Shown piece after piece: positions 35,678 to 48,872 of a DNA stretch of 64,000 nucleotides. The stretch's first letter is position 1. Each line of letters begins with the position of its first letter. The stretch is from Musa acuminata AAA Group. Taxonomy: Eukaryota; Streptophyta; Magnoliopsida; Zingiberales; Musaceae. The notes below the pieces were generated by a model that saw only the letters and a list, made by a program, of their open reading frames with translations, was not told the DNA's origin and did no database searches. The stretch is taken from the NCBI RefSeq assembly GCF_036884655.1, contig NC_088340.1:33204501-33268500 (forward strand). Reading direction: 5' to 3'. Position numbers and translations under genes: made by a program.

Positions 35678-38600
35678 ATGGCTGATACACAATCAGTTGC
35701 TACACTTATTGATTTTGCAACTTCAAAGATACAACAATTGCAACAGGCATTTTCCGAACTTGAGAGTCATAGTGCCATATCCTTGAATTTGAAATGGAAA
35801 GAACTTGAAGAACATTTTCATGGACTTGAGAAGTCTCTAAAAAAAAGGTTTGACAGATTGGAAGATCAGGAAAAGGAATATGTTATAAAGGTTACAGAAG
35901 CCCAGGAGATGCTGGAGAAGCGGGAGGCTGATGTTGTGGCTAAGGAGCTTGCATCCTTGGAACGATTGCAGGAGAAAAGAGATGCAGCTCTATCTTCTTT
36001 GTTTGATAAATATAAAACCTCTTCCCCAGAACCAATTTGTGAGGGTGTCAGCAATGGCATGGCTGATCCTGTTATAAAAGAAAACTTTGATGTTGCAGCT
36101 GCCAAATCTGGCTCAGAAGATATATATACTATGGAAAATGCAAATGCTTACACTGAGCCTTCTTCAGGACTGATGAAACTGTGTGAAGAAATGGATGCAG
36201 AAGGGCTTCACAAGTTTATTTCAGATAATCGTAAGAACTTGAGCTCTATACGTGAGGAAGTTCCGGTAGCATTAAGAAGTGCAGTCAATCCTTTTATATT
36301 AGTATTAGATTCCTTGAAGGGCTTCTATGCTGGAGAAATTCTAGGATCAAATGGCAAAAAAGATGGGAACCTTTTGGGCCTGCGAAGGACTTGTCTCATG
36401 TTAATGGAATCTCTTGAACAACTTTTGGCAGATTCCCTTTCTGATGAACAGATACTTACTTCAGATATTAAAGAAAAAGCAAAGGTGATAGCTAAAGAAT
36501 GGAAGCCAAAATTAGATCATCTTGACATTGAAGCTAGCAGTGGAAACTCATTGGAATCACATGCATTTCTTCAGCTTTTGGCTACTTTTGATATTTCTTC
36601 AGAGTTTGATCAAGATGAAATCTGCACACTTATTCCAGCTGTTACACGGCGCCGTCAAACTGTTGACTTGTGTCGTTCACTCGGCCTGTCACATAAAATG
36701 CCAGGTTGGCAGTACGTTAATTTGACCATATTGAAAATCCATTTACATGTCTAGAAATCGGATAATTCTTTTTCTTGCAGATGGCATTTCTGTTTTGAAC
36801 ATTTTATTGTTCCTCTCTGCAGTGGTATGCATTATTCGCAGTTTTCTTTGATGAAAAGTATGTTTAGTTATGAATTATGATTGCCATAAAGATATCATCA
36901 CTGTGATGCTGTAGCAAATGATTTTACTAAAACAGTGTTCAGGAAGACAATAGAAAGCATGAACAACTGGTCTCAGCATGCAATGGTTTATATTTCTTCC
37001 TTTTTCCCAATTTGGGACCATGACCTCCAGCATGCAGTTTTTCGTTAAAGTAATCCAATTGATTTGTGATATCCTATTGTTGATGTACTCTTAATTTGGA
37101 AATTTGCAAGTATCGATACCTTATTGTTCTGAATCATACGCTTGGCCCCTAAGTTGTTCTTTCCAGAGCCTGCTTTTTCCAGCATGCTTTTGCGACCACT
37201 TGAAGTAATAAGTGATCTTATAAATTTTCACCGTCCATCTGCTACTTTTAATCAACTAGTGCACTATATATTATTTACAATAAGGAGTAGAATTTGTGAT
37301 TTACCCTATATTGCAGTTTGCCTGACTTTTTGTTGTGTGTTTGAAAGGCAATTATTTTAGGACGTGACTAGACTAGCTGTTCAAAGTCCATACATGATAT
37401 CTTAATTATGTAAGGTCTTAACCTGTCTGAAATTTTTCTTGCTTATAAAGGTGATTATGAGTTCTTTGTTTTAAGTTTTGATTTTGGTAAATATATGCTT
37501 GGAAAATCTTTTAAATAGTCATTGCAATGGATTGTTAGGATTGTGATTTAACTCCAATTTGATTATTTACTATTTAGAAACTGATTTGTAATATCTCTTC
37601 CCCTGCTTATTAATTTTCAGGCTTTCATAGTGAGCATTTGTAATGGTTTGATTTGAATGTCTTATTGCATAATTTTCACAAGTTCTTTTAAAATTTCCCT
37701 CATGCCAATTACTTTTCAGTCTCCTTTGTCGCATCCTACTGTTGGAGAGTATTGAATATGTAGTAATACAATAATTACCTGATAGATCTATGATTCATTA
37801 TTTAAGTCTATGCATGTCTTTTTGTTTCATATATACTGACTGAAACTGTTGATTCCTAGGTTTGATCAATGTTCTACTTGATAGTGGGAGGGAAATTGAG
37901 GCCATTAATCTCGCATATGCATTCAAACTAACAGAACAATTTGCACCAGTGCCATTACTTAAATCATATTTGAAGGAGGCAAAAAAGGTGTCACAAGTCA
38001 AAGCTGGAAGCATGTCTCCTGGTGCACAGGTTTGTCTTCACTAGCTTGATACATTTTCTTTTGTTCACCCATCTATATTGCCATCTGCATCTTCTCTTAT
38101 ATCTAGTGGTGACTACCATTTATTACCTATTTATTTTTCTAGACTGTTATATATTCATCAAATAGTTTAATAGAAACTAGTTTCATTTGGTATTAACAGC
38201 CAGTGCAAGGATTTGTGTGTGAGATCATAAACATTGTAAGAGGGAAGGAACGGGCAGAGGAAGAGATAGATGACAAAGATTGGTATCGAGAGAGGGATGG
38301 CTGGTGGTGCATTTTTTGTTAGGGCTAGAGTTAATTTTGTGTTGCTTTCTAGTGATAAATTATGTATGCACTAATATGATTGGATCAGACTTGATTGACA
38401 CCTGGCTTGATTGTAAAATGGGTTGTCGGATCAGTTTGATATTCCAGTTCTTGAATCATAAACTTGATCCATAGCTGGTTTGGACTGGGATCAGATCTCA
38501 TAAGAATCTATATATTTTACAGCCCTATTTTAAATTGGAGCTTTGTCATTGTTACTCACATGATTGAAGGCCTTGGAAGATGGATCTGCAACAAGCTTCC

Positions 38601-41600
38601 ACTGGTTAAGCTTCTACAGCCAATGGAGATAAGAACTTGTTACAAAGGCATCTTCCTTTTGTATCTTCCCTTTCTTCACCTTTCGATCCCACTAGCATGC
38701 TTGTGTCGACAGGCAGCATGCCAGACAGATTGATGGCATGTTTTTGGCAATACAATCAGTTGGCACCTGGGAAGCACGGGCACGTCAACTTGTTGGACAT
38801 ATCCATGTCGGACACACGTCGAACACGGATATATCGCCGACACAGCTAGACACGTGTCTTTATTTATTTATTCTTTTTTATTTGGGATATATTGTATCTG
38901 TGTTGAATACTTCTCCTACGCCCTTCCCCTTCCTCATGTGATGCTCGTGTGCGGCGTTGAGTTGCATGGGCTTCACGTGAGGATGGGGAAGCATGGAATC
39001 GAGGGAAATCAAGCCCACTTATATATGTTGTCCATGGTAAGGTTGAAGCCACCGTTGTGCGCACCATGACTTGTCGATGACCTCACCCTTGTTAGTGACT
39101 TCACCATCACTTGCACATGACTCGTGCGGTCGTGTTGTCGGCGACCTCACCCTCGTCGACGATCGCATGAGCACCTGTCGCGCAACCCATGTGGTCGTGC
39201 CCTCGATGACTCGTTGACGACTTTACCAGCACCCACACAACCATGCCCTCGACGGTCTATCGACAACCTCACCCTTGTTAGCGACTTCACCAGCATCGTC
39301 ACATGACCCGCGCGGTCATGCCCTCGACGACCCGCCATCGGCAGCCTCGCTTGTGGGTTTCCATCAGCATCCCTCTTGTCGATCCATCACCTGGCACATA
39401 TGCAAACAGCAAACACCACAACCTCAACCGCGGAAAGCCTTCTCTCTATTTCTTTATAGTATTTTATTTAAGGAGTTGATCACCTTTTATATTCCCTAAA
39501 TTACAATGTCACCTAACTATATTGATGATAAATGAGGTTATTGTCTCTTATTAGTAATAAGTCCTGTATAAAATTTATAACAGAATTAAAGTAAATTATG
39601 TGGATATATGCTAATAATTTATTAAAAAATACCAAATGTACTATAAAATTTAAATTTAAATACTATAAAACTCATATTAATCAAATATTGTATATATTAA
39701 AAATACATGTGTTCTTGTCGTGTCCATATCCTAATTTTTTAAAAAATTATGATGTGTTGTCGTGTCCATGTCTATGCTGCTTAGGTTGGCACATCTGATA
39801 TATGAAAGGGTTTTTTTTTTATCAATAATACTGCAGGAATGTGCTTATATGGGAGTTCAAAATGGAGCATCTCATTGCTAGAGTTGGGTTCTCACCGTTA
39901 CACTTTCCAAAGCTCACATTTCATCAATCTAAATAGTTTCTGATAGGTGAATTATGTCTTCAAATTATGTCATCAGACTACATGAGCAATAAATCTTCAA
40001 ATTGATCTATTAATCAGAGATGAATTATGTCTCACTTATTAGTTTTTCTCTTTTCATACTCTTTTTCTGCTCCCTGTGATTGGTGACAGTTATTTAATGA
40101 CCTTGGAGTAATTATCAACTTAAGATGTCCTTAGGCTTCTTCACCTGAGTCTTTGCTAGTGTTCTTTTGGCGGCAAATATGAGCAAATATTTACAATATA
40201 ATTGAACATAAATAGGTTTCATGTAAGTTTGAATAGATAGGTAATCCAGTGGATTGTAATTAAATTTTGAGAATACACATGATATCTGGTCACGGGGTGT
40301 CACCAGAAAAGTCTCGTGTATCTTGAATTTGATTTATATCACCTGATGTTTTCTTCAGAATCTACTGGTTTTTTCTTTTTTTGGCAGTCATTTCTGATCA
40401 AAGGTACATCTGTGACTTTCTTCTTGTGGAGGTTTTAAGTACCTCAAATGTATGTAGTTTTAGCTGGTCTTAGATAACATTTCTTTTAGATATCTATATG
40501 TTTTGGCTGTCGTGTTGCATTAGCTATTTTTCTTGTTGTCTTTGAAGTAAACTAAGGATCACTTTGCTGTGTACCAATATAGTATATGATAGCATGCTGA
40601 TGAGGATTCAAGTAGAAATTACCAAACTATAGTGGTATATGCTAGTCTGACCTGTAAACTGACCATGTCGATAAAATACTGACAATATGATATCTCAAGC
40701 AGTATACCATGGTATACCATACCGTATTAACACCACTAACGGATAGTTATTCATTTCAAATATTTTGCCTTTCCACACATCCATTTTTGCTGACATGCAT
40801 AATAAGCATGGATGGGTACAATGTTTTTGTTCTGGTAATAAGGTTCTTGCTTAAAACCTCCCCAAATTACTGTTTTATATCAAAAAGCACTTAAATCACA
40901 ATGTAAGGCAGTTCGATTGAAATTTGTAAGCTCTAGATAATACCATGTATCACATAGCATTATTTTCTGATATCTCAATTAATTAAAAATGTTGTTAACT
41001 ATTTCTATGATTACAAGATCATGATGTTTTTAGGTAGCTACAGCATAAATTGTGTTATTTCACTGTCTTTTGGTCCTTTGAAAAGCATTAGTAACAAACA
41101 AATTAAAAGATTGTATCTTCTGGGATATTATTTAATCGCTGTTAGTAATAGAAAAACCCATTATCCATGGTAACATGTGCAATGGGTCAATATAATATTT
41201 TTTTTATTACTATAACTAATATTTTAGGTGAATCTTCATGGCTGCACCTGATAGGCAGTTTGAGAATATTAAGATTCTATAGTATGTAGAGATGATAATA
41301 TTGTCATCAGCTATACAATATGAATTTGATCTACTCAAAGATAGTTCTTTTCTTTTGAAAAGGTAGAAAACTCAAAAGCAATACATTATCTAGGATTCTA
41401 TATCCATTCTTGACTTATATAAAATTCAAGATAAATATTCAATTTTAATCATGAATTATGTTGATATTTTATTAATTTTTGTGTGGCAACTAAGGGTTTA
41501 ATCCATCTTACTTTATTAATGGGCATTAGCTCTATGTTTAAACAAAACAATGTTACCAGTCTACCAGATATAGGATTTGCTTTTCCCTTCTTAACTTTGA

Positions 41601-42877
41601 TGTCTTTTCTCCTTATTTCTGAACTCAATGATATATGACATATGTGCCTTGGATGGGTTTGTCTTGCTAGCTTGGTAAGAGGACAAAAGAGAGATAAATT
41701 TGTCATAGCCAGTCATGTGTACCTATGGCAGTCCCATGACCAGTCACAATGTAAAATGGTATTTTTAGAGTTCTTTTTATGGTTTGCTCATTGGTTGCAT
41801 GAACTGCATTGTACAAAAGTTAAATGTCCTACGTTCCAAGCGGTCTTTAAGGTACGACCTTCTCGCCTTTAAGGTGCATTGGTAATATCTGGTCCAGCAT
41901 GTGGGCATCTATTTACTTTAGAAGGGTGCTTGTTTGGCTTATTTGAAATGTCATCAGCTTTAATTATTAAGTTGAGAATTTTTTTTACTTAATTTCTGGG
42001 TCAAATTTTAGCATTAATGCATATTATGTAGTTAATTTTCTCGTCTAACTATGTCTCGAGGATTGCATCCCAGTAATATGTTTGTTTGACATGCCAATTA
42101 GATGGAATAATTAGTTCCCTTTTGAAACTGATTCTATGGCCAGCTATTATTTTCTGTCACAGCTCACTATTGTGATGTAGAACAACTGTTGTTTGGACAT
42201 ATGATAGGATGAAGCATTTATGTGGCCAGAATTATCTATAATTGAAATACCAAATCCGGGAAAACATGAGTCGTTGGTATATATGATCAACTGCTCCAAT
42301 TTTCTGAAACTGCAAAATTTTGTGTTTTGCTTGACAACTTGTATGCATCACATATCCACATATTTAACAAACACTATTGTAATCTTGCTACTGCTCCAAT
42401 TTTCTTTTACTGTCTAACCTGTAACTTGCGATTGTTTGTGTCACAAGTCTTTTTTGATTATTTCAGAATGAAATAAATGAACGTGAACTATCTGCCCTTA
42501 AAGCTGTCATCAAGTGCATCGAGGAACACAAACTTGAGGAGCAATACCCTGTCGATCCACTTCAGAAGCGTATCCTCCAGCTAGAAAAAGCAAAGGCTGA
42601 CAAGAGGAGGGCTGCTGAAGCTGCAAAGCCGCAATCCAAGAGACCCCGAGCCACTGGCAGCGTTTACACTCCTCGAATTACCAGCATGCCTGACAAAAGC
42701 TTCTACCGTGCCCCTCCTGAGAGATTCGCGTACCCGTACGATAGGCAGTATGTCTACCCAGCTGAAGCTCACCATCCTACACTGATGGGTTCTGCTCCAT
42801 ACACCATCTCCTCTCCACACACCACGTACTATGGAAATGGCTACCAGGTCCAGTACCAGACTGCCTACCTGCACTAA
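35678..42877 (+). CDS. FRL3: FRIGIDA-like protein (FRL3 type)
   Basis: FRIGIDA-like nuclear proteins are scaffold proteins; Arabidopsis FRIGIDA activates the flowering repressor FLC, and the exact job of FRL3-type members is less clear. Three exons, 35678-36704, 37860-38029 and 42467-42877, join in phase to 535 residues, close to the 530-560 usual for the family. The N terminus MADTQSVATLIDFATSKIQQ leads into a coiled coil with LKWKELEEHFHGLEKSLKKR, highly typical of FRL3. The central Frigida domain includes FISDNRKNLSSIREEVPVAL and the CRSLGLSHKMPG/LINVLLDSGREIEAI junction. The C-terminal part has ALKAVIKCIEEHKL, a lysine-rich segment (PQSKRPRATG) that may serve nuclear import, and a tyrosine/proline-rich tail. 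The ATG at 35678 is the first one downstream of a probable 5' UTR acceptor. The second intron, 4.4 kb, contains an inserted element. Confidence 0.9.
38030..42466 (+). other. 4.4-kb intron 2 of the FRL3-like gene
   Basis: Mostly AT-rich, but 38755-39810 is an inserted, largely GC-rich block (separate entry). Around 40600-40740 are accat/ggtat phrases of the dispersed repeat family. The remaining short open frames show no domain. Confidence 0.6.
38755..39810. mobile_element. Candidate non-autonomous DNA element or repeat block in the FRL3-like intron
   Basis: The left edge (cacctgggaagcacgggcac) and the reversed right edge (near 39770-39795: caacctaagcagcatagaca) resemble each other, and both lead into gtgtccatgtc / cggacac phrases typical of a dispersed plant repeat. 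The interior (39060-39370) is GC-rich, with imperfect repeats of phrases such as gacctcacccttgtta and catgccctcgac. The ends match only loosely and no target duplication was found, so the class is undetermined. Confidence 0.35.
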
Positions 42878-43531
42878 TGGAGAAGGCTAGTGATCATGAT
42901 CTCCTCTTAACTACTAGCTTTTTAACCCATCGGGGTACTTCCAATATGTTAATTAACTAAATCTGCATAACCAAAAGATTAGCCTGTTAATCGCGCTAAG
43001 TGGTTGCCCACCTTCTAGTGGTGGAAGCTTATGTGTTGTTTATCCTTTTTGACTGAATGACACAAACTCTTCTAATGCCCAGTTTGATCCTATGTTCAAG
43101 TTCTTAAAACAATTTTGTCTTCTATGCTTCTGTGTTTTGATTTATACTTCCAAGAGCTGTTGGTCTAATGCTTATGATTTTATTGGTTGCTTTCTGGCTT
43201 TTCAACATTGATTACTCATAAGGTTTCCTCAAGTGCATGTGGGACATTGGTTTCTTCTTGATTCACTAATTATCAAAAGTTACTTTGCCTTAACAGTTCA
43301 TTAAAATTTTCTCCTCAACATTGATGTCAATACATGTTGTGCTCCTTTGCCTCTGCAGTCCCTTCTTTCTGTTTCACCTCAAGCGGTGGCACCCAAGATT
43401 TGCTAATCAGGTCAGTCAGTATTTATCGGTTCGACTTTTTAATCAAGACTTTTTAATCATGTTTAACGGCGGCAGTCGCCTCGCCTCCTCTTCTTTCTTT
43501 CACTTCATGGTCTGATCATGAGCTGACACGA

Positions 43532-43684
43532 ATTCGACAATCGAAACTGCAAACCTTTGGTTGCGACCGATACTTGTGCTATATTCGACAACCGAAACTA
43601 CAAACATTTGGTTGCGACCGATACTTGTGCTATATTCGACAACCGAAACTACAAACATTTGGTTGCGACCAATGCTTGTGCTAG
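43532..43684. repeat. Tandem repeat, three units of 51 bp
   Basis: Units start at 43532, 43583 and 43634, each with attcgacaaccgaaactac or a close variant. The second unit matches the third except near its end, and the first differs at a few positions. Each unit contains ggttgcga and tcgacaacc, which can pair imperfectly. Confidence 0.92.
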
Positions 43685-44205
43685 AGTCTACTCAAGTATA
43701 TTGGAATGGTGAAGCTTGTTGGAAGCCTCATGTCACGTAAGGCAACCCAGTCTATACGTTGCAACCAAGCTCTCACAAAACTTTCTTGCTGGATCAAAGG
43801 AAATCTATCAGCACTTTAATTAGGGCAAGAAAAACTTTCTAATAATTATGGCATTCTTTCAGGCTAAACCACATTACCGATACATGCTTGAAGAGGCACA
43901 TCAAGAAAGATCTTTCGGGTTCCACCACCAAAAGGCAACTTTGGCCTCCAACATGAGTAAATTATGCGACAAAGCTCGAGACTAAGATCATATAAGCAGG
44001 CTTCATGATGATGTTGTAACAAGCAAAAATGGTTGGTGCATTCAGCTAAAAAACTCGACAGGCTGAACATCCAACAAAATGAAACAGTCGAGTCTGTGAA
44101 TAGGTTTTTATATGGAGTACAAGTTGAATTTGTTCATGGTGATCGGAACAGTAAAGGAGAACGATATCGATAAGCTTGTCTAGAATAATAATACAGCACC
44201 GATTG

Positions 44206-44349
44206 CATTTGGAAGTTTGTGAAGCAATAGAAACTAAAGCAGTCCTCTCCCTCATTCTTACAACGATAAAGATGTATCATTTGGAAGTTTGTGAAGCAAT
44301 AGAAACTAAAGCAGTCCTCTCCCTCATTCTTACAACGATAAAGATGTAT
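44206..44349. repeat. Perfect tandem duplication of 72 bp
   Basis: Positions 44206-44277 are repeated without change at 44278-44349. It lies 85 bases downstream of the cytochrome b5 stop codon, so probably in its 3' UTR. Confidence 0.95.
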
Positions 44350-44433
44350 CATCGTCATCAACATGTTTCATTCCACATGCCTCTAATTCTTCTCGACAAC
44401 ATAGGAAGCTACATCTAGCCATCATATGGTCAT

Positions 44434-45866
44434 TTAAGCCTTGGGCACGGAATAGAAGTTGAGGTAATACCAAGCTGCAAAGGCAGAGCCGAGGACCAGC
44501 AGAGGCAGGAGGAAGTCCGAGAAGTTGTAGGAAGGGGGTGACTGCTTCCGCTGCAATCGCTGTAGTCCGCTGACTGGTTTGCTAGGCTCGTCGACGGGAA
44601 CATGACCCTCGACGGTGCCGATCACATAGCCTTCCATCATGATAATGGCAGTGGAGCTGTGACCCACATCATCGAATGCTTGGGTAGCATCGCCACCAGC
44701 TTCAGATCAGATCAATTCCAACCAATCACACCACAAAAACATTAAATAATCAGTGATTTACGGATGCCACAAAAAGGAAATTCACATGCATATCTTTTAG
44801 ATATCGTTGCTTCGCATGATTTAACTGATCAACAAATTAATTTGAGCAATCAGCATACATATGGCTCAAATAGTATATAATTACTAAAACATTTCTTTTT
44901 TGAGAAGTAAGAAAACCAAGGACTCATAAGTCTATCGGGTCACCTTTACCCATATAGGTGCTTTTTGGGGCTCACGAGCTATGCGAAACAGGTAATTCTT
45001 CGCGAGTCTACTGGGTCGCACCAATGACAGTCGATTAAGTGACTTATCAAGATCGATATGAGAGAACCCAAAAATACAACAGGAAGATTCAGAAAAGTTT
45101 CTACTTTCACTTTATAAAATGCATTTGGACACAACTCTCTATTTAGTCTGACCTATTCAGAAAATTTTGTTTTCCGGGGTCTACTTAAATTCCAAATTTC
45201 ACTTTATAAAATCCATTGGAACACACAATTCTACTCTATTTAGTCTGACCAAACTCGAAGTCCTTTTTATCCATCTTCATTTACGATAACCAGTTCTAGT
45301 TGTTCTTCTTCGTCAAGCTCAAGTTCCTCTTCTTCATCACCTTGATTTAGGGTGACCAGTTCAAGTCGTTGCTCCTTTTTCTTCTTCCACATCTTCTTGT
45401 TCTACTCCCAATCGTTTTATCCTCTTCATACCAGGGGGAATTGCGTCTTTCGATAGTGGCTAATTTTTCCTAACGAATAATATGATGCAATGCAACAACA
45501 CCACATAGCAGTGCCAGAAATCAGGTAAAAGTCTATAAAATCTGCTGAATTAGATGTTACAAAGCTGGAACAAAAGGAACATACACGACATGTAAAAAAC
45601 AAGAACGGAGATGGATCAGTACAAGCGCACCTGATGCATGGAGGATCACATCCTCCCCTCCCGGATGATCCTCCAAGAAGGTGGTCACATCATAAACCTA
45701 GATTACAGTACACCAAACCATGAAAACATACATCAAGCTAAGAAAGCCAAACAGATGGAAGCCTCGGGAAGAGTGTTGGGACCTTGCCATGGATGGACAC
45801 CCAGCAGTCTTTCTTGGAGGCGTGGAGTGAGATCTCAGAGGGAGAGTACTTCTTCAAGGCCTGCAT
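44434..45866 (-). CDS. CYB5: Cytochrome b5, tail-anchored
   Basis: Small haem protein that passes electrons to fatty-acid desaturases and P450s at the ER membrane. Three exons, 45866-45783, 45697-45631 and 44699-44434, join in phase to 138 residues (about 134 is usual). The haem pocket is intact: VYDVTTFLEDHPGGEDV carries the first ligand, His39, and FDDVGHSSTA carries the second, His64. A proline/serine linker follows, then a membrane anchor near the C terminus (FLLPLLVLGSAFAAWYYLNF) with a short luminal tail, typical of ER tail-anchored b5. The start ATG precedes MQALKKYSPSEISLHASKKD, which aligns with the family N terminus although it is slightly shorter. Introns are GT-AG. Confidence 0.92.
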
Positions 45867-46082
45867 GGTGGACTTGGGGAAGTCAGGAAGAAGAAACGAA
45901 GAGAGCTCACCTCCTCCTCTTAGTTTGGCGTATACTGGTGGTAGATGCAGAGAAATATGAAGACAAGAGACGTGCTATTGTAGACTCGGCTGATGGATCA
46001 CATGCAACTACAGTTGTAAAACCCAAGCTACAATTTTATACTTCCCATGTGAGAGGCATTGATGGATTTGATTCACCTAAAA

Positions 46083-46117
<35 letters not shown>

Positions 46118-47238
46118 ATCATTGCCAAATCTTAAATTTAAAATCTTATCATCGTAATTAATCATCCCTTTATAAGTTAATCGAATACAAAATAAAGTTG
46201 TGAGAGCAAATTTGCTATTTGCAGAATTTGAAAGGTTGGATATGCAACTGTTACGTACGTGTCAATGGTTGCGTGGCTATGCCATACGCTGTTTAGAGAG
46301 TTGCAGCCAATCCGATTGTCGCTGCTGCGTTGAGATTTGTGCCCTGAAATCAAACGGGCGCAATCGTGGGAGAGATGCGCGAGCGGTCAAGATCAATCGA
46401 CGTCTGACGACGAGCACGTCGTCCGATGTGACCACGTGTTGCACGAGACACGAGGACGGCGAGAGCGTGGCGAACGCGAAGGCAGGAGGGTCGGAGCTTT
46501 TTTGGCTGCGTGTGAGACAGAAGCTTGCAAGTTGCTGAAAAAATCGCACAACCGTATCATCGCTGATTGATTGATGCTGACGTGGGAAATTAGATCCAGA
46601 TTTACGTAAAAATATAACAATATTTTCCATCATAAGCCTCCGATATCTAAGTCACAATCTCCCTAACGATGAATTAGAAATAATACAAAATTTTAAGAAG
46701 ACATTCAATATATTGCAACAATGCATACTATAGTTATCATTCGAACTAATTAGGCTGATGACATTAAGACGATAAATCATAGAGCATAATTTTATTTTAT
46801 ACACAATGGCAATAATAGAACATTTAAGAAATAAGAATTATAATTCAAGCATTGGATCTAAATGCAATCGATTAGCTTTTGTAAACAAGAAAAATTGGTG
46901 GGTCCAATCCAAGCCATATTATTCTGCTTTTTCTTTATTTTATAAGACAATAATTACAAGTTCATCGAAAGAGTTGGGATAATATGAGATAACTGATATC
47001 TGCTTAATCACACACAATATCAGTTCCAATCACTTTCGCGCACTTCAAATGAGATCAAGATTAAGCTGAAGCATCGAATGAGAAATTTTGAATTCGCTAA
47101 TTGTCAATTTCTCACCAGTAAATCTCCGTACGGGTAGCCTCATGCATTGGGTACATCCTGACCGACCGACTTATATAGTCTCGTGCATTGGGTACACCCT
47201 GATCGAATACGAGGAGCCTCGTGTATTGGGTACACCCT
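45867..47238. other. Intergenic region between cytochrome b5 and ATG10
   Basis: Contains a TA run at about 46085-46115 and a GC-rich patch at 46250-46560 whose long frames on both strands have no recognisable domain. Adjoins a degenerate tandem repeat next to the ATG10 stop. The promoter of the cytochrome b5 gene must lie in its left part. Confidence 0.45.
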
Positions 47239-47245
47239 TCATTGT
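47139..47245. repeat. Three spaced copies of a 20-bp phrase at the ATG10 3' end
   Basis: ctcatgcattgggtacatcc at 47139, ctcgtgcattgggtacaccc at 47180 and ctcgtgtattgggtacaccc at 47218 are spaced 41 and 38 bp apart. The last copy ends just beyond the ATG10 stop codon, in the 3' UTR. Confidence 0.85.
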
Positions 47246-48872
47246 GACTTGTATAGTCCAAGAGGGATTCTCAATCCAACGGCCTGACCGACCACCGATA
47301 ACCAAGCAGATAAATAGTGAAGGGGCCGAGGCTGGTTGTTTGCCGCATTGCTTCCGATCAAAACCTTCAGCCAGTCACTAGTTCCACAAGGATGTAAAGT
47401 ATACCATGGTCGACGTAGGTAAGGATGATCCTGCAAGTCTCGAGAATTCAGCATATGAAGGTCAATAATCATCACGTACTGCAACAAAAGAACAAAAAAG
47501 TTGTCTTTGCACCAGTTGAAGCATTGCATTCTCAATAAAATCAATATATTAAGAGAGTATAAACTAGAAGCAAGACACCGAAAGTGAGTACCTCCTGTGT
47601 CATGAATGTCCATTTTGATTCCCTAAGTCCTTTGAGAGAGTATGCAGGAAGATCTTTCTCGATGTCTTCCAATTTCAGAGGGCAGCCATCTACATCAAGT
47701 TAGCTCCCACTTTTATAAAAAGATGCAAACAAGGTCATGCACAAACATAACCTGAAAAATGCATACCCAATCGATATCCACGGAAATAAAGAACGGGAAC
47801 CCTGAAATTGAAGCTGTAAACTATGTGGTAATCATAGACATGAATGTCATCTTTGCCGCAGCTCTGAACCTAAAAAAACATAGCCAGTTTTATCATTAAG
47901 AAATCACCAAAAAAGGAAAAGAATATCAGACACACAAAGGGAAAAAAAAAAAAGCATGCCAAGAAAGCTGCACTAGTAAATAAATGCCTGATTCTATATA
48001 GCTTCATAATATTTGGATATGAACAAACCAAGAGCCTTCTAAATCAGACAAAATGTCGGAGTGAGAACAGAATTACTAGTTAAAAATATAACGGAAGTGA
48101 ATAAAAGTGCTAACTCATTAAGGATTGCATATTACAAGTTAAAAATGAGTTTCATAAGAATCAATGAGGAAATAAGTAAGAGGTGTAACATGCAAGGATT
48201 TGCAAACATCGTGGCACAGATTCGTATCAGACACCTCTTTGGCATGCACAATCCCAGTTGGCACACCCCTATGCCATGCGACAGAGTAACTGTTCTAACC
48301 ATATATTCTACGCCGATCGACATGGCGCATGTCGGTACCTTTCTAGAATAACAACTTTTGACGCATGATGGCACGTAACTTATGCATCTAATTTGCAGAT
48401 TGTCAAAAATCGAAGATAGTAAAATTGTATCGGATGAAGTTTACCAAGGTGGCATCGTCAGATAGGTCTTCGTCTCCTAATATGCTCTCCTCGTGACTAA
48501 CTTCCTGAAAAACACAACAAAAACTGATAGCTGCCTAATTTTTCTCACAATCTACGAAAAATAAGTTTGCAACCACACCGACCTCACTTGCGTTCTGATG
48601 ATACACGTTCTCCATTGTTAAGTATCCTGCTGCCTAAGCATGACCAGAGAAAAGATATACGTCAAATTTATAGACTGGATCGGTCAGCCATAACAAGCAG
48701 AAACACCCACATTGCACGACGAATCACCGACCACCGGAAAAGGTTCCCACAACCATTGGGGAAGAGAATCATTGACATCTTTCCACCTCTCACAAAAAGC
48801 GGCTACAGAAGAATTGAAGTCATTTGGCGAAAGAGTTCCGTCCCACTGGCGCGCACTCGTCTCTGATTGCAT
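47239..48872 (-). CDS. ATG10: Autophagy E2-like conjugating enzyme ATG10
   Basis: ATG10 takes ATG12 from the E1 enzyme ATG7 and attaches it to ATG5, a step needed to expand the autophagosome. Six exons, 48872-48707, 48629-48583, 48504-48445, 47869-47767, 47689-47592 and 47430-47239, join in phase to 221 residues (Arabidopsis ATG10 is about 225). The N-terminal part has DGTLSPNDF and AFCERWKDV, followed by AGYLTMENVY. The core has YDYHIVYSFNFRVPVLYFRG. The catalytic cysteine sits in WYTLHPCGTSDWLKVL, the family's HPC motif. The C terminus has YLSAWLSVVGQAVGLRIPL. All expected parts are present and unbroken. The ATG at 48872 is the first in frame after an upstream stretch that lacks one. Confidence 0.93.

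Larger units (their letters stand above)
42878..44433. other. Region between FRL3-like and cytochrome b5 genes (convergent 3' ends)
   Basis: Both 3' UTRs lie here. It contains two clear tandem repeats (43532-43684 and 44206-44349). No further gene is supported. Confidence 0.5.

Noticed and set aside
46200..46640. Overlapping frames on both strands in a GC-rich patch
   Set aside because: Neither strand gives a recognisable motif, and similar frame lengths on both strands suggest base composition rather than a gene.
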